Shown here: one piece after another, positions 48,048 to 55,677 of the stretch
Layout of the letters: the number at the start of each line of letters is the position of its first letter
How positions within the stretch are numbered: the first letter of the stretch is position 1
Assembly (NCBI RefSeq): GCF_004212635.1
Contig: NZ_PSRT01000017.1
Coordinates: 19,544 to 83,543, forward strand
Direction: 5' to 3'
DNA length: 64,000 nucleotides
Origin: Bradyrhizobium genosp. SA-3
Lineage (GTDB): Bacteria; Pseudomonadota; Alphaproteobacteria; Rhizobiales; Xanthobacteraceae
Position numbers and translations under genes: made by a program
The notes under the pieces: model-generated
What the model was told of the DNA's origin: nothing
Seen by the model: the letters and a program-made list of their open reading frames with translations, nothing else
Databases searched by the model: none

Positions 48048-49238
48048 TTACGCGCTCTTCTTCTGTCGCATCAGCTCCGCGAAGCGCTGGAACAGATAGT
48101 GCGAGTCGCGCGGGCCGGGCGAAGCCTCGGGGTGGTACTGCACCGAGAACACCGGCTTGCCGTCGAGCTGGATGCCGCAATTCGAGCCGTCGAACAGCGA
48201 GATGTGGGTCTGCGTCGCGCCCCTTGGCAGGGTCGTCTCGTCCACGGCAAAACCGTGGTTCATCGAGGTGATCTCGACCTTGCCGGTGGTCTCATCCTTG
48301 ACGGGATGATTGGCGCCGTGATGGCCCTGATGCATCTTCTTGGTCTTGGCGCCGACGGCGAGGCCGAGCATCTGATGGCCGAGGCAAATGCCGAAGGTCG
48401 GCGTGCCCGACTTGATCACGTCCCTGATGACGGGCACGGCATATTTACCGGTCGCGGCGGGATCGCCAGGGCCGTTCGACAGAAACACGCCGTCCGGCTT
48501 CATCGCCAAAATGTCTTCGGACGCGGTCGTCGCCGGCACCACCGTCACCTTGCAGCCGACGCCGGCGAGCAGGCGCAGGATGTTGCGCTTGATGCCGTAA
48601 TCGATGGCGACGACGTTGAACTCCGGCTCGTCCTGGCGGCCAAAACCCTTGTCCCACAGCCAGGGCGTCTCGTCCCAGGTGAAGCGCTGGCCGGAGGTGA
48701 CCATCGGCACGAGGTCCATGCCTTCGAGGCCCGGCCATTCGCGCGCCTCTTCCTTGAGGCCATGCAGGTCGAACTCGCCGGTCCTGGAATGCGCGATCAC
48801 GGCGTTGGGCATGCCCTTCGAGCGGATCAGCGCGGTCAGCGCGCGCGTGTCGATGCCGGAAAGGCCGATGATGCCGCGGGCCCTCAGCCACTGGTCAAGA
48901 TGCTTGGTGGCGCGGTAGTTCGAGGGATCGGTGATCGCGGTGCGCAGGATCACGCCGCGCGCCCCGGGCGTTGCCGCCATGTTCACCGTCTCGATGTCGT
49001 CCTCGTTGGTGCCGACATTGCCGATATGCGGGAAGGTGAAGGTGATGAGCTGGCCGGCATAGGAGGGATCGGTCAAAATCTCCTCGTAGCCGGTCATCGC
49101 GGTGTTGAAGCAGACTTCACCGACGGCGTGGCCTTCGGCGCCGAGACCAAAGCCTTCGAGCACCGTGCCATCGGCAAGCACGAGGAGCGCGGTCGGTTTG
49201 TGGTCCGGCCAGGCGGGATCGTTGTCATGTTGTGTCAT
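48048..49238 (-). CDS. carA: Carbamoyl-phosphate synthase small subunit
   Basis: CarA supplies ammonia to CarB by glutamine hydrolysis. The 396-residue protein has an N-terminal domain of the CPSase type (about 15-150: LADGTVLEGFGLGAEGHAVG, FNTAMTGYEEILTDPSYAGQ). A class I glutamine amidotransferase domain (about 210-390) follows, with the nucleophilic cysteine in FGICLGHQMLGLA and the catalytic HPE in YHPEASPGPRDS. Length and order are normal. Unlike the E. coli operon, carB is not adjacent (40295-43759, same strand). The gene is divergent from yqeY. Confidence 0.97.
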   Translation of the reverse strand: MTQHDNDPAWPDHKPTALLVLADGTVLEGFGLGAEGHAVGEVCFNTAMTGYEEILTDPSYAGQLITFTFPHIGNVGTNEDDIETVNMAATPGARGVILRTAITDPSNYRATKHLDQWLRARGIIGLSGIDTRALTALIRSKGMPNAVIAHSRTGEFDLHGLKEEAREWPGLEGMDLVPMVTSGQRFTWDETPWLWDKGFGRQDEPEFNVVAIDYGIKRNILRLLAGVGCKVTVVPATTASEDILAMKPDGVFLSNGPGDPAATGKYAVPVIRDVIKSGTPTFGICLGHQMLGLAVGAKTKKMHQGHHGANHPVKDETTGKVEITSMNHGFAVDETTLPRGATQTHISLFDGSNCGIQLDGKPVFSVQYHPEASPGPRDSHYLFQRFAELMRQKKSA

Positions 49239-49464
49239 GAGCGCGTTTCATAATCTGCGCAAACGCCGCCGTCAAAGCGGGAGAGGCCGGATTCACATGC
49301 GTTTTTGCATATTTGCCGGGCGGCTTCAGGCACTTAAGCCGGAACTGGCAATTTTGAGCCATTTCGAGCCTCGGCAAGGAAACAATGCACCGGCGCCCGG
49401 TCCGGTATGGCCTCTTGCCCACGAACGGCTTAGATCAGGCGCGACAGATTGAGAGGATCCGACC

Positions 49465-49920
49465 ATGCTGCGCGACGACATCAACAATGCGGTCAAGGAG
49501 GCCATGAAGGCCAAGGACGAGCGCAAGCTGTCCACGCTGCGCATGGTCAACTCGACCATCAAGAATGCCGACATCGACGCTCGCGGCAGCGGCAAGCCGC
49601 CGCTGTCGGACGCCGACATCCTCGCCGTGCTCCAGAAGATGATCAAGCAGCGCCAGGAGGCGGTCGAGCTCTACGACAAGGGCGGCCGCGCCGAGCTCGC
49701 CGCCCAGGAGCGCGAGGAGATCGCGGTGATCTCGGCATACCTGCCGAAGCAGATGTCGGACGACGAGGTGAAGAAGGCGATCGCGGATGCGATCACTGAA
49801 ACGGGCGCGGCCGGCATGAAGGACATGGGCAAGGTGATCGCAGTGTTGCGGGCGAAGTATGCCGGACAGATGGATTTCGGCAAGGCGTCCGGCCTGGTGA
49901 AGGCCGCACTGTCGGGCTAG
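49465..49920 (+). CDS. yqeY: GatB/YqeY domain protein
   Basis: This 151-residue protein is the free-standing YqeY form of the domain that forms the C-terminus of GatB. It begins LRDDINNAVKEAMKAKDERK and includes LSTLRMVNSTIKNADI, ends with a three-helix bundle (DMGKVIAVLRAKYAGQMDFG, KASGLVKAALSG), and has no other domain. In GatB the domain binds tRNA; in the stand-alone protein the role is unsettled, perhaps RNA-related. It is divergent from carA and 225 bases from it. The first ATG with GAGAGG upstream is used. Confidence 0.92.
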   Translation: MLRDDINNAVKEAMKAKDERKLSTLRMVNSTIKNADIDARGSGKPPLSDADILAVLQKMIKQRQEAVELYDKGGRAELAAQEREEIAVISAYLPKQMSDDEVKKAIADAITETGAAGMKDMGKVIAVLRAKYAGQMDFGKASGLVKAALSG

Positions 49921-49924
49921 CTCG

Positions 49925-50050
49925 TTCTTCCCCTCTTCCCTTTGTGGGAGAGGGTGCCATAGGCAGCCTTCGGCCGTTGTCTCTTGAGAACGCCGATGCT
50001 TTGCATCGGCTATGGCGAAGCGGCGAGACGGGTGAGGGTCTCTCTCCGCG
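49925..50050. repeat. CCTCTTCCC-type repeat
   Basis: A CCTCTTCCCTTTGTGGGAGAGGG head is followed by GCCGATGCTTTGCATCGGC and CGGGTGAGGG. It is a degenerate member of the CCTCTCCCC family. Confidence 0.5.
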
Positions 50051-50106
50051 AGTGAGCCTCTCACATTAGTTCACCAGGATAGAGACCCCTCATCCGGCGC
50101 TTCGCG

Positions 50107-50198
50107 CGTCATGCCCGGGCTTGTCCCGGGCATCCACGGCCTTAAACTGGTGGCAACGAACAAGAACGTGGCTGGCCGGGACAAGCCCGGCCATGACG
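50107..50198. repeat. ATGCCCGGGCTTGTCCCGGGCAT repeat
   Basis: CGTCATGCCCGGGCTTGTCC, CATCCACGG and GGCCGGGACAAGCCCGGCC-ATGACG form a long inverted structure. Translation of it gives the false leader on the acyl-CoA synthetase frame. Confidence 0.7.
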
Positions 50199-50221
50199 CC
50201 GACCATGGAAACGACCAAACC

Positions 50222-51832
50222 ATGCTGACCGAAGCCGCAACCTACGACGAGCTCTATCGCAATTTCCGCTGGGACATCCCCGCACGCTTCAACATGGCGG
50301 AGGCGTGCTGCGATCGTCATGCCGACGGCACCGGCCGGCTCGCGCTGATCTATGTCGATGAGAACGGCGCCACCACGCGCACGTCCTTTGACGAGGTTGC
50401 CGAGATGTCGCGCCGCTTCGCCAATGTGCTGAACACGGATGGTCTCGCGCGCGGCGATCGCGTCGCGGTGTTCCTGTCGCAGTCGCTGGAGCTGCCGATC
50501 GTGCACATGGCGGCGTTCCGCGCAGGCCTGATCTCGATCCCGCTGTTCGCGCTGTTCGGCGAGGATGCGCTGGAATTCCGCCTGTCGAACTCCGAGGCCA
50601 AGGCGATCGTCACGGACGAAGGCGGCTGGGAGAAGCTTGCGAAGATCCGCGATCGCCTGCCCGATCTGAAGGATGTCTATGTCGTCGGCGAGCGCGCACC
50701 TGAGGGCACGAAATCATTCTGGGACTCGGTGAAGGCAGCCTCGCCCGACTTCACGCGGGTCGACACCTCCGCCGATGATCCGGCGCTGATCATCTACACC
50801 TCAGGCACGACCGGTAACCCCAAGGGCGCCCTGCATGCGCACCGCGTCGTGCTTGGCCATCTGCCGAACGTGGAGATGTGCCACAACTTCCTGCCGCGCC
50901 CCAGCGATCTCATGTGGACGCCGGCGGATTGGGCCTGGATCGGCGGCCTCGTCAACGGCCTGCTGGCGTTCTGGTATCACGGCATTCCCCTGGTCGGTCA
51001 TCGTGCGCGCAAATTCGAGCCGCAGGCGGCGATGCAGATGATGGCGGACCTTGGCGTGCGCAACGTCTTCCTGCCGCCGACCGCGTTGAAGCTGATGCGG
51101 CAGGCCGGCGTGAAGCACGCCGGCGTCAAGCTGCGCAGCATTTTTACGGGTGGCGAGTCTCTCGGCGGCGAGCTGCTCGGCTGGGTCCGCGAGACCTTCG
51201 GCATCGATGCGCATGAAGTGTTCGGCCAGACCGAGTGCAATCTGGTGATCGGTAGCAACTCGAATCTGTTCCCGATCCGCCCCGGCGCGATGGGCAAGGC
51301 GACGCCGGGCTTCGACGTCCGCATCGTCAATGACAAGGGCGAAGAGCAGAAGCGCGGACAGCGCGGCATCATCGGTGTGCGCCAGCCATGTCCCGTCACC
51401 ATGCTCGAATATTGGCGCAACCCGGAGGCGACGGCGAAGAAATATGCCGGCGAATTCCTGCTCACCGGCGATCTCGGCGTGCAGGATGAGGACGGCTATT
51501 TCTGGTATGTCAGCCGCGAGGACGACGTCATCACTACCGCCGGCTATCGCGTCGGTCCCTCCGAGATCGAGCACACGCTGATGAAGCATCCGTCGGTCGC
51601 GATGGCAGCGGTGGTCGGCATTCCCGATCCGATCCGCACCGAATCGATCAAGGCCTGGATCGTGCTGCGCCCCGGCTTTACCGGCAGCGACGCGCTTGCG
51701 CGAGAAATCCAGGAATTCGTGAAGGTGCAACTCGCCGCTCACGAATATCCCCGCTTCGTCGCGTTCGCAGAGACGCTGCCGATGACCGCCACCGGCAAGG
51801 TGCTGCGGCGTGAGCTGCGGGCAAAAGGTTAG
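50222..51832 (+). CDS. Acyl-CoA synthetase (AMP-forming)
   Basis: This 536-residue adenylate-forming enzyme has the P-loop IIYTSGTTGNPKGALHAHR (about 190-208), the A5 motif VFGQTECN, the A7 aspartate region LLTGDLGVQDEDGYFWYVSR and the C-terminal lysine in TATGKVLRRELR. It activates an acid with ATP and then CoA. The GGESLGGELLGW and medium-length layout fit the acetyl-/medium-chain acyl-CoA synthetase group, and the acid is unknown. ATG at 50222 is preferred: upstream codons are repeat-derived. A MarR gene starts 9 bases after the stop and probably forms an operon with it. Confidence 0.9.
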   Translation: MLTEAATYDELYRNFRWDIPARFNMAEACCDRHADGTGRLALIYVDENGATTRTSFDEVAEMSRRFANVLNTDGLARGDRVAVFLSQSLELPIVHMAAFRAGLISIPLFALFGEDALEFRLSNSEAKAIVTDEGGWEKLAKIRDRLPDLKDVYVVGERAPEGTKSFWDSVKAASPDFTRVDTSADDPALIIYTSGTTGNPKGALHAHRVVLGHLPNVEMCHNFLPRPSDLMWTPADWAWIGGLVNGLLAFWYHGIPLVGHRARKFEPQAAMQMMADLGVRNVFLPPTALKLMRQAGVKHAGVKLRSIFTGGESLGGELLGWVRETFGIDAHEVFGQTECNLVIGSNSNLFPIRPGAMGKATPGFDVRIVNDKGEEQKRGQRGIIGVRQPCPVTMLEYWRNPEATAKKYAGEFLLTGDLGVQDEDGYFWYVSREDDVITTAGYRVGPSEIEHTLMKHPSVAMAAVVGIPDPIRTESIKAWIVLRPGFTGSDALAREIQEFVKVQLAAHEYPRFVAFAETLPMTATGKVLRRELRAKG

Positions 51833-51841
51833 CTTCCGACA

Positions 51842-52309
51842 ATGGCAAAGACGTCTCAAGCCGCGGGGCTTCACCGCGCCTCACTGCCGAAGCTGCACGA
51901 ACTGGATGCGGCCCTGGAGCTGATGTATTACGGTTGGCGCGGCATGACGCTGGAGGCCGACGCATATCTTGCGAAGCAGGGCTTGTCGCGTCCGCACCAT
52001 CGCATCCTCTACGTCGTGGCGCGCCGGCCCGACATCGCGATCGGGTCGCTGATCGAGATCCTCGGCATTTCCAAGCAAGCCCTCAACCGGCCTCTCAACC
52101 TGCTGCTGGAGCGCAAGCTCGTGACGTCGAATCGCTCGCCCGAGCAGCATCGCTCCAAACTGCTGCGCCTCACGGCGGCGGGACAACGCATCGAGCAAAG
52201 GGCATCGGACCACGAACGCAAGGTGCTGCGCGAAGCGTTCGACCGCGTCGGGGCGCCGGGTACGGCGGCATGGATGGGCGTCATGGAGGCGATCGCCGAC
52301 AACAATTGA
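51842..52309 (+). CDS. MarR-family transcriptional regulator
   Basis: This 155-residue winged-helix regulator has the helix pair at about residues 45-75 and the recognition helix region ILGISKQALNRPLNLLLERK, with the wing LVTSNRSPEQHRSKLLRLTAAG. The ATG follows the acyl-CoA synthetase stop by 9 bases, so the two are co-transcribed. The regulator may sense an acyl-CoA or a free acid substrate of the neighbouring ligase, as other MarR members of such operons do; that link is inferred from position. No operator is evident in the gap. Confidence 0.9.
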   Translation: MAKTSQAAGLHRASLPKLHELDAALELMYYGWRGMTLEADAYLAKQGLSRPHHRILYVVARRPDIAIGSLIEILGISKQALNRPLNLLLERKLVTSNRSPEQHRSKLLRLTAAGQRIEQRASDHERKVLREAFDRVGAPGTAAWMGVMEAIADNN

Positions 52310-52406
52310 GCACAGTCTCAAGTCAATATAGTTGACATGATGTGCGGACTTTGCCACTTTCCCGGCCAACGAGCCAGGGAGGGCGCCGGTCATGGGTGCA
52401 CGGGCA

Positions 52407-52759
52407 ATGAATCGCGCGACCGTCGAACGCTTTGTCGCGGCATGGTGCGCGAGCTGGTGCAGGGTCGATATCGATGCGGTCGTCGCGCATTTTGCCGACA
52501 ATGCGCAGATGCGCAGTCCGCTTGCTCTCACGCTGACGGGTTCTCCGGTCGTCACGGGCACGAGAACATCCGCGCCTATTGGCGGAAGGCCTATGGCCAC
52601 ATCGAGAGCGCCGACCTGAAGATCCTGGGCTGGAGCTGGGATGAGGCGATCGCGCGATTGACCGTGTGGTGGCAGCTGGGCGACACCCGCGCCAGCGAGT
52701 TCATGGACTTCGACGATGCGGGCCGTGTGGTGCGCAGCGAAGCCTTTTACGGAAAATAG
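52407..52759 (+). pseudogene. NTF2/SnoaL-like gene with a frameshift
   Basis: The start (MNRATVERFVAAWCASWCRV...) to about residue 51 is in one frame. The rest (HENIRAYWRKAYGHIESADL...GRVVRSEAFYGK) is in the next, joined at about 52557. The sequence has GTCACGGGCACGAG where GTCACGGGC-CACGAG would keep the frame, so one C is missing. The combined protein, about 117 residues, is a nuclear transport factor 2-like domain, common as small binding or isomerase proteins. The stop is followed after 2 bases by the next gene's ATG, so the pair was an operon. Confidence 0.65.
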
Positions 52760-52761
52760 TC

Positions 52762-53205
52762 ATGCGCTTTTCGGATATCGTTCTGCTCCTCAACACGCTC
52801 TGGTTCGTCGGCGCCTTCATCCAGTTCAGCATCGCCCAGCGCAACACGCTGAAGATCCTGCTGCCGCGGGAAGAGCGCAGCAACCCGATCGCGCCGACGT
52901 TGGCGGCTAGCGTGGCGTTCCTCGGCGGGATGAATCTACCGATCGGACTCCTGTCTTTCTATCTTCTGGCCGCGCATCCGTCCTTCTTCCAACCGGTCGA
53001 GGCGCAGCTTGCGCTGTTCCTGTTCTTCGCCGCCTGCCATTTCAGCCAGTTCGCCTACAATCTTCCGGTGCTGATGCGCGGCGGACGCGTCGGGGTGGCT
53101 TACTGGCCCGTGCTGAAGGGCCCGATGCTCAGGATCTTCGTCATCGACGCGGCTCTGTTCGTGGCCAATCTCGGTGTGGCGCTGCTGCTCACGTCGCGCG
53201 CCTGA
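52762..53205 (+). CDS. Four-helix membrane protein
   Basis: This 147-residue protein has four hydrophobic segments (about 5-25, 47-70, 83-105 and 120-145): VLLLNTLWFVGAFIQFSIAQ, MNLPIGLLSFYLLAAH, ALFLFFAACHFSQFAY and ALFVANLGVALLL. Its conserved-looking polar loop (NTLKILLPREERSNPIAPTL) lies between helices 1 and 2. The ATG is 2 bases behind the frameshifted NTF2-like gene (TAGTCATG), so they were co-transcribed. I recognise no named family. Expected in the inner membrane. Confidence 0.72.
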   Translation: MRFSDIVLLLNTLWFVGAFIQFSIAQRNTLKILLPREERSNPIAPTLAASVAFLGGMNLPIGLLSFYLLAAHPSFFQPVEAQLALFLFFAACHFSQFAYNLPVLMRGGRVGVAYWPVLKGPMLRIFVIDAALFVANLGVALLLTSRA

Positions 53206-53330
53206 ACAAGCGCCACGTTTCCGGTGGCACATGGCGGTATCTGCCGACCGCCAACTCTTCTGTGCAAGGATCGCAGGAGCGAGCTAACATCAGTCCAACA
53301 ACGCGCGGCGAAGATCGTGTGAGGGAGCTG

Positions 53331-54104
53331 ATGTCCATCTCGGGCAAGGTTGATCCGGTGGTGCGTCCGGTCGTGGCGACTGACATCGCCGAGGCGCTGG
53401 TCGAGGGCCTGCGCGATTTCCAGGCGTTGCCGCTCTACGGGCTTTGCTTCGGCGCGCTCTATGCCGCCGGCGGCATCGTCATCATGCTGTGTCTCACCGC
53501 CTTCGGCATGGTCTATCTGGTCTATCCCCTGGCGGCGGGCTTCGCGCTGATCGGGCCGTTCGTCGCGATCGGTCTCTACGAAGTCAGCCGCCGCCGCGAG
53601 CGCGGCGAGCCCGTCTCCTTCGGCGCGATCTGGTCTGCCGTGCGCTCGCGCAGCGAAATCGGCTGGATGGCGTTCGTGACGCTGTTCATGTTCGTGATCT
53701 GGATGTACCAGGTGCGGCTCTTGATCGCGCTGCTGCTCGGCCTGCACGCCTCGTTCTCGAGCCTTCAGGAATTCATGACGGTGGTGTTGACGACCAACGA
53801 GGGCTTGCTGTTCCTCGGCATCGGCAATGCGGTCGGTGCCGTGCTGTCGCTGATCCTGTTCTCGCTGACCGTGGTGTCGTTTCCGCTGCTGCTCGACCGC
53901 GACGTCGATTTCGTCACGGCCATGGTGACGAGCGTGCGCGCGGTGGTGACGAGCCCGCTGCCGATGATCTCATGGGCCGCGGTGATCGTGATGCTGCTGA
54001 TCGTCTCGGCGCTGCCTTATTTTCTCGGCTTGATCGTGACGCTGCCGGTGCTCGGGCATGCGACCTGGCATCTCTATCGGCGGCTTGTGGTGCCGATTCC
54101 ATAG
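53331..54104 (+). CDS. DUF2189 membrane protein
   Basis: This 257-residue protein has five or six hydrophobic segments and the DUF2189 layout. A short cytosolic start (VVRPVVATDIAEALVEGLRD, then FQALPLYG) precedes helices with GMVYLVYPLAAGFALIGPFV, AIGLYEVSRRRE, and a final VLGHATWHLYRRLV at the C-terminus. The family is found widely in Rhizobiales and its function is unknown. ATG at 53331 follows GAGGGAG at a good distance; the longer frame adds an unconserved leader. It stands alone, with a palindromic repeat directly after the stop. Confidence 0.85.
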   Translation: MSISGKVDPVVRPVVATDIAEALVEGLRDFQALPLYGLCFGALYAAGGIVIMLCLTAFGMVYLVYPLAAGFALIGPFVAIGLYEVSRRRERGEPVSFGAIWSAVRSRSEIGWMAFVTLFMFVIWMYQVRLLIALLLGLHASFSSLQEFMTVVLTTNEGLLFLGIGNAVGAVLSLILFSLTVVSFPLLLDRDVDFVTAMVTSVRAVVTSPLPMISWAAVIVMLLIVSALPYFLGLIVTLPVLGHATWHLYRRLVVPIP

Positions 54105-54244
54105 TCGTCCTGGCGAAAGCCAGGACCCATTACCCCGGGGAGCAGTTTGGCGCGAACTGGTCATGACCAGCCTTCGTCAAACCGGCTTTGGTGGCAATGG
54201 GTCCTGGATCTGCGCGCCGCTTCGCGGCACTTGTCCAGGACGAC
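54104..54244. repeat. Palindromic repeat GTCGTCCTGGCGAAAGCCAGGAC...
   Basis: The outer arms GTCGTCCTGG / CCAGGACGAC are separated by CAGGACCCATTACC-type sequence and GGTGGCAATGGGTCCTGG. A second copy is at 59421-59540. It begins in the stop codon of the DUF2189 gene. Confidence 0.8.
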
Positions 54245-54261
54245 AGCGGAGATTGCCGCAA

Positions 54262-54774
54262 CTACGGCGTCTTGATCCCCATCGCCTTCAGCGCATCGAG
54301 CATCCGTTGCGGCGGGCCCAGCTTGACCACCAGCGGCTGCCCGGTCTCGAGCAGGCTCTTGAGGCTGGACAGGATCGCCGGCCAGCCGGAGCGCCCGCCT
54401 GCAAGAATGTCATCGCTGAGCGGGCGGTCGTGGCCTTCGCTCATGGTGAGCCTGATAGCATCGCCGACCTGTTCGATCTCGTAGGTGACGAGGGTCGGGC
54501 CGAGCTTCTCGATCAGATCGGGCCAGTTCACGTTGAACGTGACCGCGAGCTTTCGCGGCGGGTCGTAGGCGAGAACCTCGCCGCTGATGTGCACGGTGCC
54601 GTCAGGCGTGCGCACGGTGAACGCTCCACCAAGGCGCGGCTCGACTTCCACTGCGTTGCCGAAGAAATATTGCCGGCTGAACTCCGCCGAGGTCAGCGCC
54701 TCCCACACCTTCTCCGCCGTAGAGGCGATGTAGATGGTGTAGACGGTCAGCGGCTTGAACTGATCGAGGTTCAT
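54262..54774 (-). CDS. SRPBCC/AHSA1-domain protein (second of pair)
   Basis: This 170-residue protein has the helix-grip fold of the SRPBCC superfamily. It begins LTVYTIYIASTAEKVWEALT, with SRQYFFGNAVEV and GGAFTVRTPDGTVHISGEVL inside. The fold makes a hydrophobic pocket that may bind a lipid or aromatic compound. Its ATG overlaps the previous gene's stop by 4 bases (ATGA), so it is co-translated with the neighbouring AHSA1 gene. The two proteins are about 40 percent alike by eye, suggesting an old duplication. It is the last gene of an ArsR operon. Confidence 0.9.
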   Translation of the reverse strand: MNLDQFKPLTVYTIYIASTAEKVWEALTSAEFSRQYFFGNAVEVEPRLGGAFTVRTPDGTVHISGEVLAYDPPRKLAVTFNVNWPDLIEKLGPTLVTYEIEQVGDAIRLTMSEGHDRPLSDDILAGGRSGWPAILSSLKSLLETGQPLVVKLGPPQRMLDALKAMGIKTP

Positions 54775-55241
54775 TTTGCGTCGAATCCCTTGTTGAGCGC
54801 GGTACGCGGGATGGCGAGCACTTTGCCTCTTTCCAGGAGGCTCTTGAGCCCGGAGAGGATCGCGGGCCAGCCATTGGAGACGGCGCCGAGATATTTGCCG
54901 CCCTCGACGAAGCCGTCATGCAGCACCGTCAAACGCACGAGCGAGCCGAAAGGTTCGAGTGTGAAGACGACGCGTGATATTGGTTCGTCGCGCAGCTCTT
55001 CGAACTTCTGGTGTTTGAAGCTGTAGGACAGGCGCCGCGGCGGATCGGCTTCCAGGATTTCGCCGCAATCGGTGACCTCGCCGTCGAGTATGAGCGCGAA
55101 GGGTGAGCCGACCTTCCAGTCGGATCTGACCTCGGCGCCGAACCAGTATTGCCGCGTGAACGCGCTGTTGGTCAGCGCCTCCCAAACCTTCTCCGGCGTG
55201 GTCTCGATATAGGTGACGTAGACGAACTCCGGCTTACTCAT
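54771..55241 (-). CDS. SRPBCC/AHSA1-domain protein (first of pair)
   Basis: This 156-residue SRPBCC protein begins FVYVTYIETTPEKVWEALTN and includes FTRQYWFGAEVRSDWKVGSP, typical of the activator-of-Hsp90-like group that is not a true Hsp90 cochaperone. The barrel has a hydrophobic cavity. It overlaps the ArsR gene by 8 bases and the second AHSA1 gene by 4, so the three are translationally coupled. The pair plus ArsR is a recurring arrangement that often responds to an unidentified hydrophobic signal; this is known for the arrangement in general, not shown here. Confidence 0.9.
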   Translation of the reverse strand: MSKPEFVYVTYIETTPEKVWEALTNSAFTRQYWFGAEVRSDWKVGSPFALILDGEVTDCGEILEADPPRRLSYSFKHQKFEELRDEPISRVVFTLEPFGSLVRLTVLHDGFVEGGKYLGAVSNGWPAILSGLKSLLERGKVLAIPRTALNKGFDAK

Positions 55242-55548
55242 CGCGCTTCTCCAACTGACGTTTCAACTCGCTGAGCGCGGCGAGCTTGCCGCGCTCGAAC
55301 TTCCTGATCCAGCGTTCGCCGATCTGATGGATCGGCACGGGGTTGAGATAATGCAGCTTCTCGCGGCCATGCCTGATGGTGGTGACGAGGTTGGCTTCCT
55401 CCAGAATCGCAAGATGCTTGGTCACGGCCTGACGCGTCATCGCAAGTCCCTCGCAGAGCTCGTTCAGCGTCTGGCCGTTCCGGGCGTGAAGCCTGTCCAA
55501 GAGCGAGCGTCGTGACGCATCGGCGAGCGCTTTGAAGACCTCATCCAT
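55234..55548 (-). CDS. ArsR-family regulator of the AHSA1 operon
   Basis: This 104-residue winged-helix protein starts at an ATG (55548) with DEVFKALADASRRSLLDRLH, has the recognition region CEGLAMTRQAVTKHLAILEE and the wing TIRHGREKLHYLNP. The first possible start (TTG, 55566) is unlikely. It carries no metal-site cysteines, so it belongs to the non-metal ArsR/SdpR group. A perfect GCAACCA-AA-TGGTTGC palindrome lies 15 bases before the ATG and is its probable own operator. It is the first gene of a three-gene operon with two SRPBCC proteins. Confidence 0.9.
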   Translation of the reverse strand: MDEVFKALADASRRSLLDRLHARNGQTLNELCEGLAMTRQAVTKHLAILEEANLVTTIRHGREKLHYLNPVPIHQIGERWIRKFERGKLAALSELKRQLEKRDE

Positions 55549-55562
55549 GGCCGTGATAATAG

Positions 55563-55578
55563 GCAACCAAATGGTTGC
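55563..55578. promoter_or_regulatory. ArsR operator GCAACCA-AA-TGGTTGC
   Basis: A perfect 7-bp inverted repeat lies just upstream of the ArsR start, close to the C-AACC-n4-GGTT-G operators known for ArsR/SdpR-type regulators of AHSA1 operons. Confidence 0.75.
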
Positions 55579-55677
55579 ATGTCAAGCGCGGCTTTGAGAA
55601 ATCGTGTTTTGGTCGCGTGCAATCAGCCGTGCTAGCCTCACGCCTCAGCCAACGCAGATTGGTTCCGGGAGGACTGC

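Noticed and set aside
50111..50221. N-terminal extension of the acyl-CoA synthetase
   Set aside because: The extra 37 codons are translation of a palindromic intergenic repeat. The start at 50222 fits the family.
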